DNA of 64,000 nt from Natrarchaeobaculum aegyptiacum. GTDB lineage: Archaea > Halobacteriota > Halobacteria > Halobacteriales > Natrialbaceae. Of this stretch, positions 62,494-64,000 are shown piece by piece. Below the pieces are notes generated by a model. It saw only the letters and a program-made list of their open reading frames with translations. It did not search any database and was not told where the DNA came from. Within the stretch, counting starts at the first letter, position 1; every line of letters starts with the position of its first letter. The position numbers were made by a program, and so were the translations under genes. The stretch lies in assembly GCF_002156705.1 (NCBI RefSeq), contig NZ_CP019893.1, forward strand, positions 2,604,001-2,668,000. The letters run 5' to 3'.

Positions 62494-62907
62494 ATGTCGC
62501 AACGACGACCACCAAGTCGCAGATCGTTCCTCGTCGGCGCCCTCGCGTCGAGCGTCATCGTCCCCACGGCTGTACGTGCACGGTCACCACCCCGAACGAT
62601 CGACTTCTCGGCCGAACCCTCGAGAGACGATTCGGAGTCCGACGATCCCGACGACGCTGACGGGGACGAAGACTGTCGAGACGACGACCGCCAGCGAGTC
62701 GAACTGTTCGTCGCCGTCGTCGACCGAATCGTCGACGGTGAACACGTCGTCTTGCTCCTCGAGGACGGTGGCGAGCTCGTCGACCAGCACGTCGAGCCCG
62801 TCGGGTCGTTCGAGGCGGTCGCCGAGAGCGATATCCTCTTCGTCGCACTCGAGGACGACGCCCTCCTCGCGTACCAACACCTCGAGGAACGACCGGCGAT
62901 ACGGTGA
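62494..62907 (+). CDS. exported DUF3006-type protein
   Basis: 137 residues. Tat signal RRSFLVGALASSVIVPTAV at the N-terminus, an acidic linker (DDSESDDPDDADGDEDC), then a DUF3006-like domain: AVVDRIVDGEHVVLLLEDGG, VDQHVEPVG. DUF3006 is a small domain that often follows secreted hydrolases; its function is unknown. There is no lipobox, so it is probably released or cleaved. Confidence 0.7.
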   Translation: MSQRRPPSRRSFLVGALASSVIVPTAVRARSPPRTIDFSAEPSRDDSESDDPDDADGDEDCRDDDRQRVELFVAVVDRIVDGEHVVLLLEDGGELVDQHVEPVGSFEAVAESDILFVALEDDALLAYQHLEERPAIR

Positions 62908-62994
62908 CGGACTCGAGGGTCTTTGCCGAACACTGTTCGGGCCATGCCCAGTTCGAAGAAACGATGGTTCGATTCGAACGGACAATCATGAACG

Positions 62995-63004
62995 AATTTA
63001 TGTA
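62995..63004 (+). promoter_or_regulatory. TATA box of the second SDR gene
   Basis: aatttatgta, 23-32 bases before ATG 63027; supports that start over the longer open frame from 62904. Confidence 0.5.
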
Positions 63005-63026
63005 TCAGTCGGCCGTTGCCGTGCGT

Positions 63027-63788
63027 ATGCGACTGGAAGACAAGACGGTGGTCATCACGGGTGCGGCATCGGGGATCGGACGCGAAACGGCACGCCGATG
63101 CGCCGAGGAGGACGCCCACGTCGTCGTGACGGACGTCGACACTGCCGGCGGCGAGGACGCCGTCGCCGAACTCGAGGAGATCGGGGCCGAAGCGACGTTT
63201 TACGAACTCGACGTCACCGACAGCGACCGTGTCCACGAGGTCGTCGACGAGGTCGCCGACACGATCGGTCTCGACGTGATGGTCAACAACGCCGGCACCG
63301 GACATCCCGGGGACAGTCTCGAGGACATCGACGACGGCGTTCGGGACTTCGTGATCGACATCAACGTCAACGGCGTCTGGAACGGCTGCCACGCTGCCTT
63401 GCCCCACATGAAAGAACAGGGTCACGGCTCGATCGTCAACGTCGGCTCGCTGGCAAGCATCCTCGGGCTTCCCAAGCAAGCCGCCTACTCGACGACGAAG
63501 GCAGCCGTCCTCAACCTCACCCGGACGATCGCCGCCGAAGCCGGCCCCTACGGTGTCCGTGCCAACGCCGTCTGTCCCGGCTTTACGGAAACCCAGATGC
63601 TAGAGCAGTACCTCGAGACCCAGGGTGACCCGGAGGCGGCTCGAGAGGCGATGGCCGAGCAGTACCCGCTCAAGCGGCTGGGTGAACCCGAGGAGATCGC
63701 CAACTCGATCCTGTTTCTCGCGAGCGACGAATCGTCGTTCGTCAGCGGGCACGGCCTCGTCGTCGACGGCGGGTTCTCGACCTGCTGA
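63027..63788 (+). CDS. short-chain dehydrogenase/reductase
   Basis: 253 residues from ATG 63027 (MRLEDKTVVITGAASGIGRE). Normal SDR motifs: TGAASGIG, NNAGTG, Ser in VNVGSLASIL, and the intact YxxxK in AAYSTTKAAVLNL. NAD is suggested by the Asp in VVVTDVDT. It contrasts with the altered SDR at 54047. Probable oxidoreductase of a hydroxy or keto acid; substrate not known. Confidence 0.9.
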   Translation: MRLEDKTVVITGAASGIGRETARRCAEEDAHVVVTDVDTAGGEDAVAELEEIGAEATFYELDVTDSDRVHEVVDEVADTIGLDVMVNNAGTGHPGDSLEDIDDGVRDFVIDINVNGVWNGCHAALPHMKEQGHGSIVNVGSLASILGLPKQAAYSTTKAAVLNLTRTIAAEAGPYGVRANAVCPGFTETQMLEQYLETQGDPEAAREAMAEQYPLKRLGEPEEIANSILFLASDESSFVSGHGLVVDGGFSTC

Positions 63789-63828
63789 CACCGACGACTC
63801 TCTGGGCGAGCAGTGGTCTCACAGGTCG

Positions 63829-63847
63829 GATCGAAACCGGTTTTTTG
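63829..63847 (+). terminator. T-tract terminator after the SDR gene
   Basis: Bases gatcgaaaccgg followed by six T (63841-63846), about 50 bases after the stop codon. Confidence 0.4.
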
Positions 63848-63895
63848 CCTCGGATCGTTTCACCAGAGTAACCAGTCCACAACTCCCCGTGACCT

Positions 63896-64000
63896 ATGAC
63901 CCTCACTCCAGCACTCGTCGACGTCGGTTCCACCCTCGAGGGGACGTCCGGCGTCGTCCAGTACCTCCTCGTCTTCGTCTTCGCGATGATCCCGTTGATC
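63896..64000 (+). CDS. membrane protein, 5' part (small multidrug export family candidate)
   Basis: Only 35 residues are in the window: MTLTPALVDVGSTLEGTSG then VQYLLVFVFAMIPLI. The pattern of a hydrophobic helix ending in AMIPLI at the N-terminus resembles the small multidrug export protein family (PF06695). The rest is cut by the window edge. Confidence 0.4.
   Translation, partial: MTLTPALVDVGSTLEGTSGVVQYLLVFVFAMIPLI

Overview
The window is chromosomal DNA from a halophilic archaeon, most like the Natrialba/Natrinema/Haloterrigena side of the haloarchaea (inference). The core is GC-rich, proteins are acidic (rich in D and E), secreted substrate-binding proteins carry Tat twin-arginine plus lipobox signals, many genes have a TATA-like box 25-30 bases before the start codon (leaderless transcripts), and there is a rod-determining factor RdfA next to an archaeal SMC-like protein.

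Layout. 1-597: 3' end of an fxsA-like gene and tRNA-Ile(GAT). 598-11460: a lower-GC accessory island. It has a 22-bp copy of the tRNA-Ile 3' end, a decayed IS5-type transposase, a nucleotidyltransferase/winged-helix toxin-antitoxin-like pair, a DUF429 gene, a small gene split by an ISH8-type IS4 element with a perfect 10-bp target duplication, an IS110-family element with structured non-coding flanks, a VapBC pair, a second HTH/PIN pair whose PIN gene is broken, and the C-terminal stub of a tyrosine integrase at the far edge. 11.6-21.1 kb: housekeeping-like genes (membrane protein plus methyltransferase, HTH regulator, membrane metallophosphoesterase, TrpD2-like protein, exported pentapeptide-repeat lipoprotein, giant FAD/Fe-S oxidoreductase).

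21.8-63.8 kb is dominated by uptake and breakdown of organic acids: thiolase, acyl-CoA dehydrogenases, two acyl-CoA ligases, two tandem TAXI-TRAP transporters, a divergent branched-chain/aromatic-acid type ABC transporter (LivFGM / LivKH), a beta-oxidation operon (ligase, DUF35 zinc ribbon, SCP2-type thiolase, hydroxyacyl-CoA dehydrogenase/enoyl-CoA hydratase fusion), then an aromatic-ring block (FAD monooxygenase, atypical SDR, gentisate 1,2-dioxygenase, small zinc-ribbon protein, fumarylacetoacetase-family hydrolase), split ADP-forming acyl-CoA synthetase subunits, a metallo-hydrolase, a 4HBT thioesterase and another SDR. Three IclR regulators and a soluble chemoreceptor are interspersed. 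The simplest joint reading (inference) is a catabolic region that takes up aromatic or phenylpropanoid acids, activates them with CoA, shortens side chains, and sends the ring through gentisate to fumarate and pyruvate. The rdfA/SMC-like cell-shape pair (35.0-37.8 kb) sits inside this region.

Most long reading frames antisense to the GC-rich genes are shadows and were left out.
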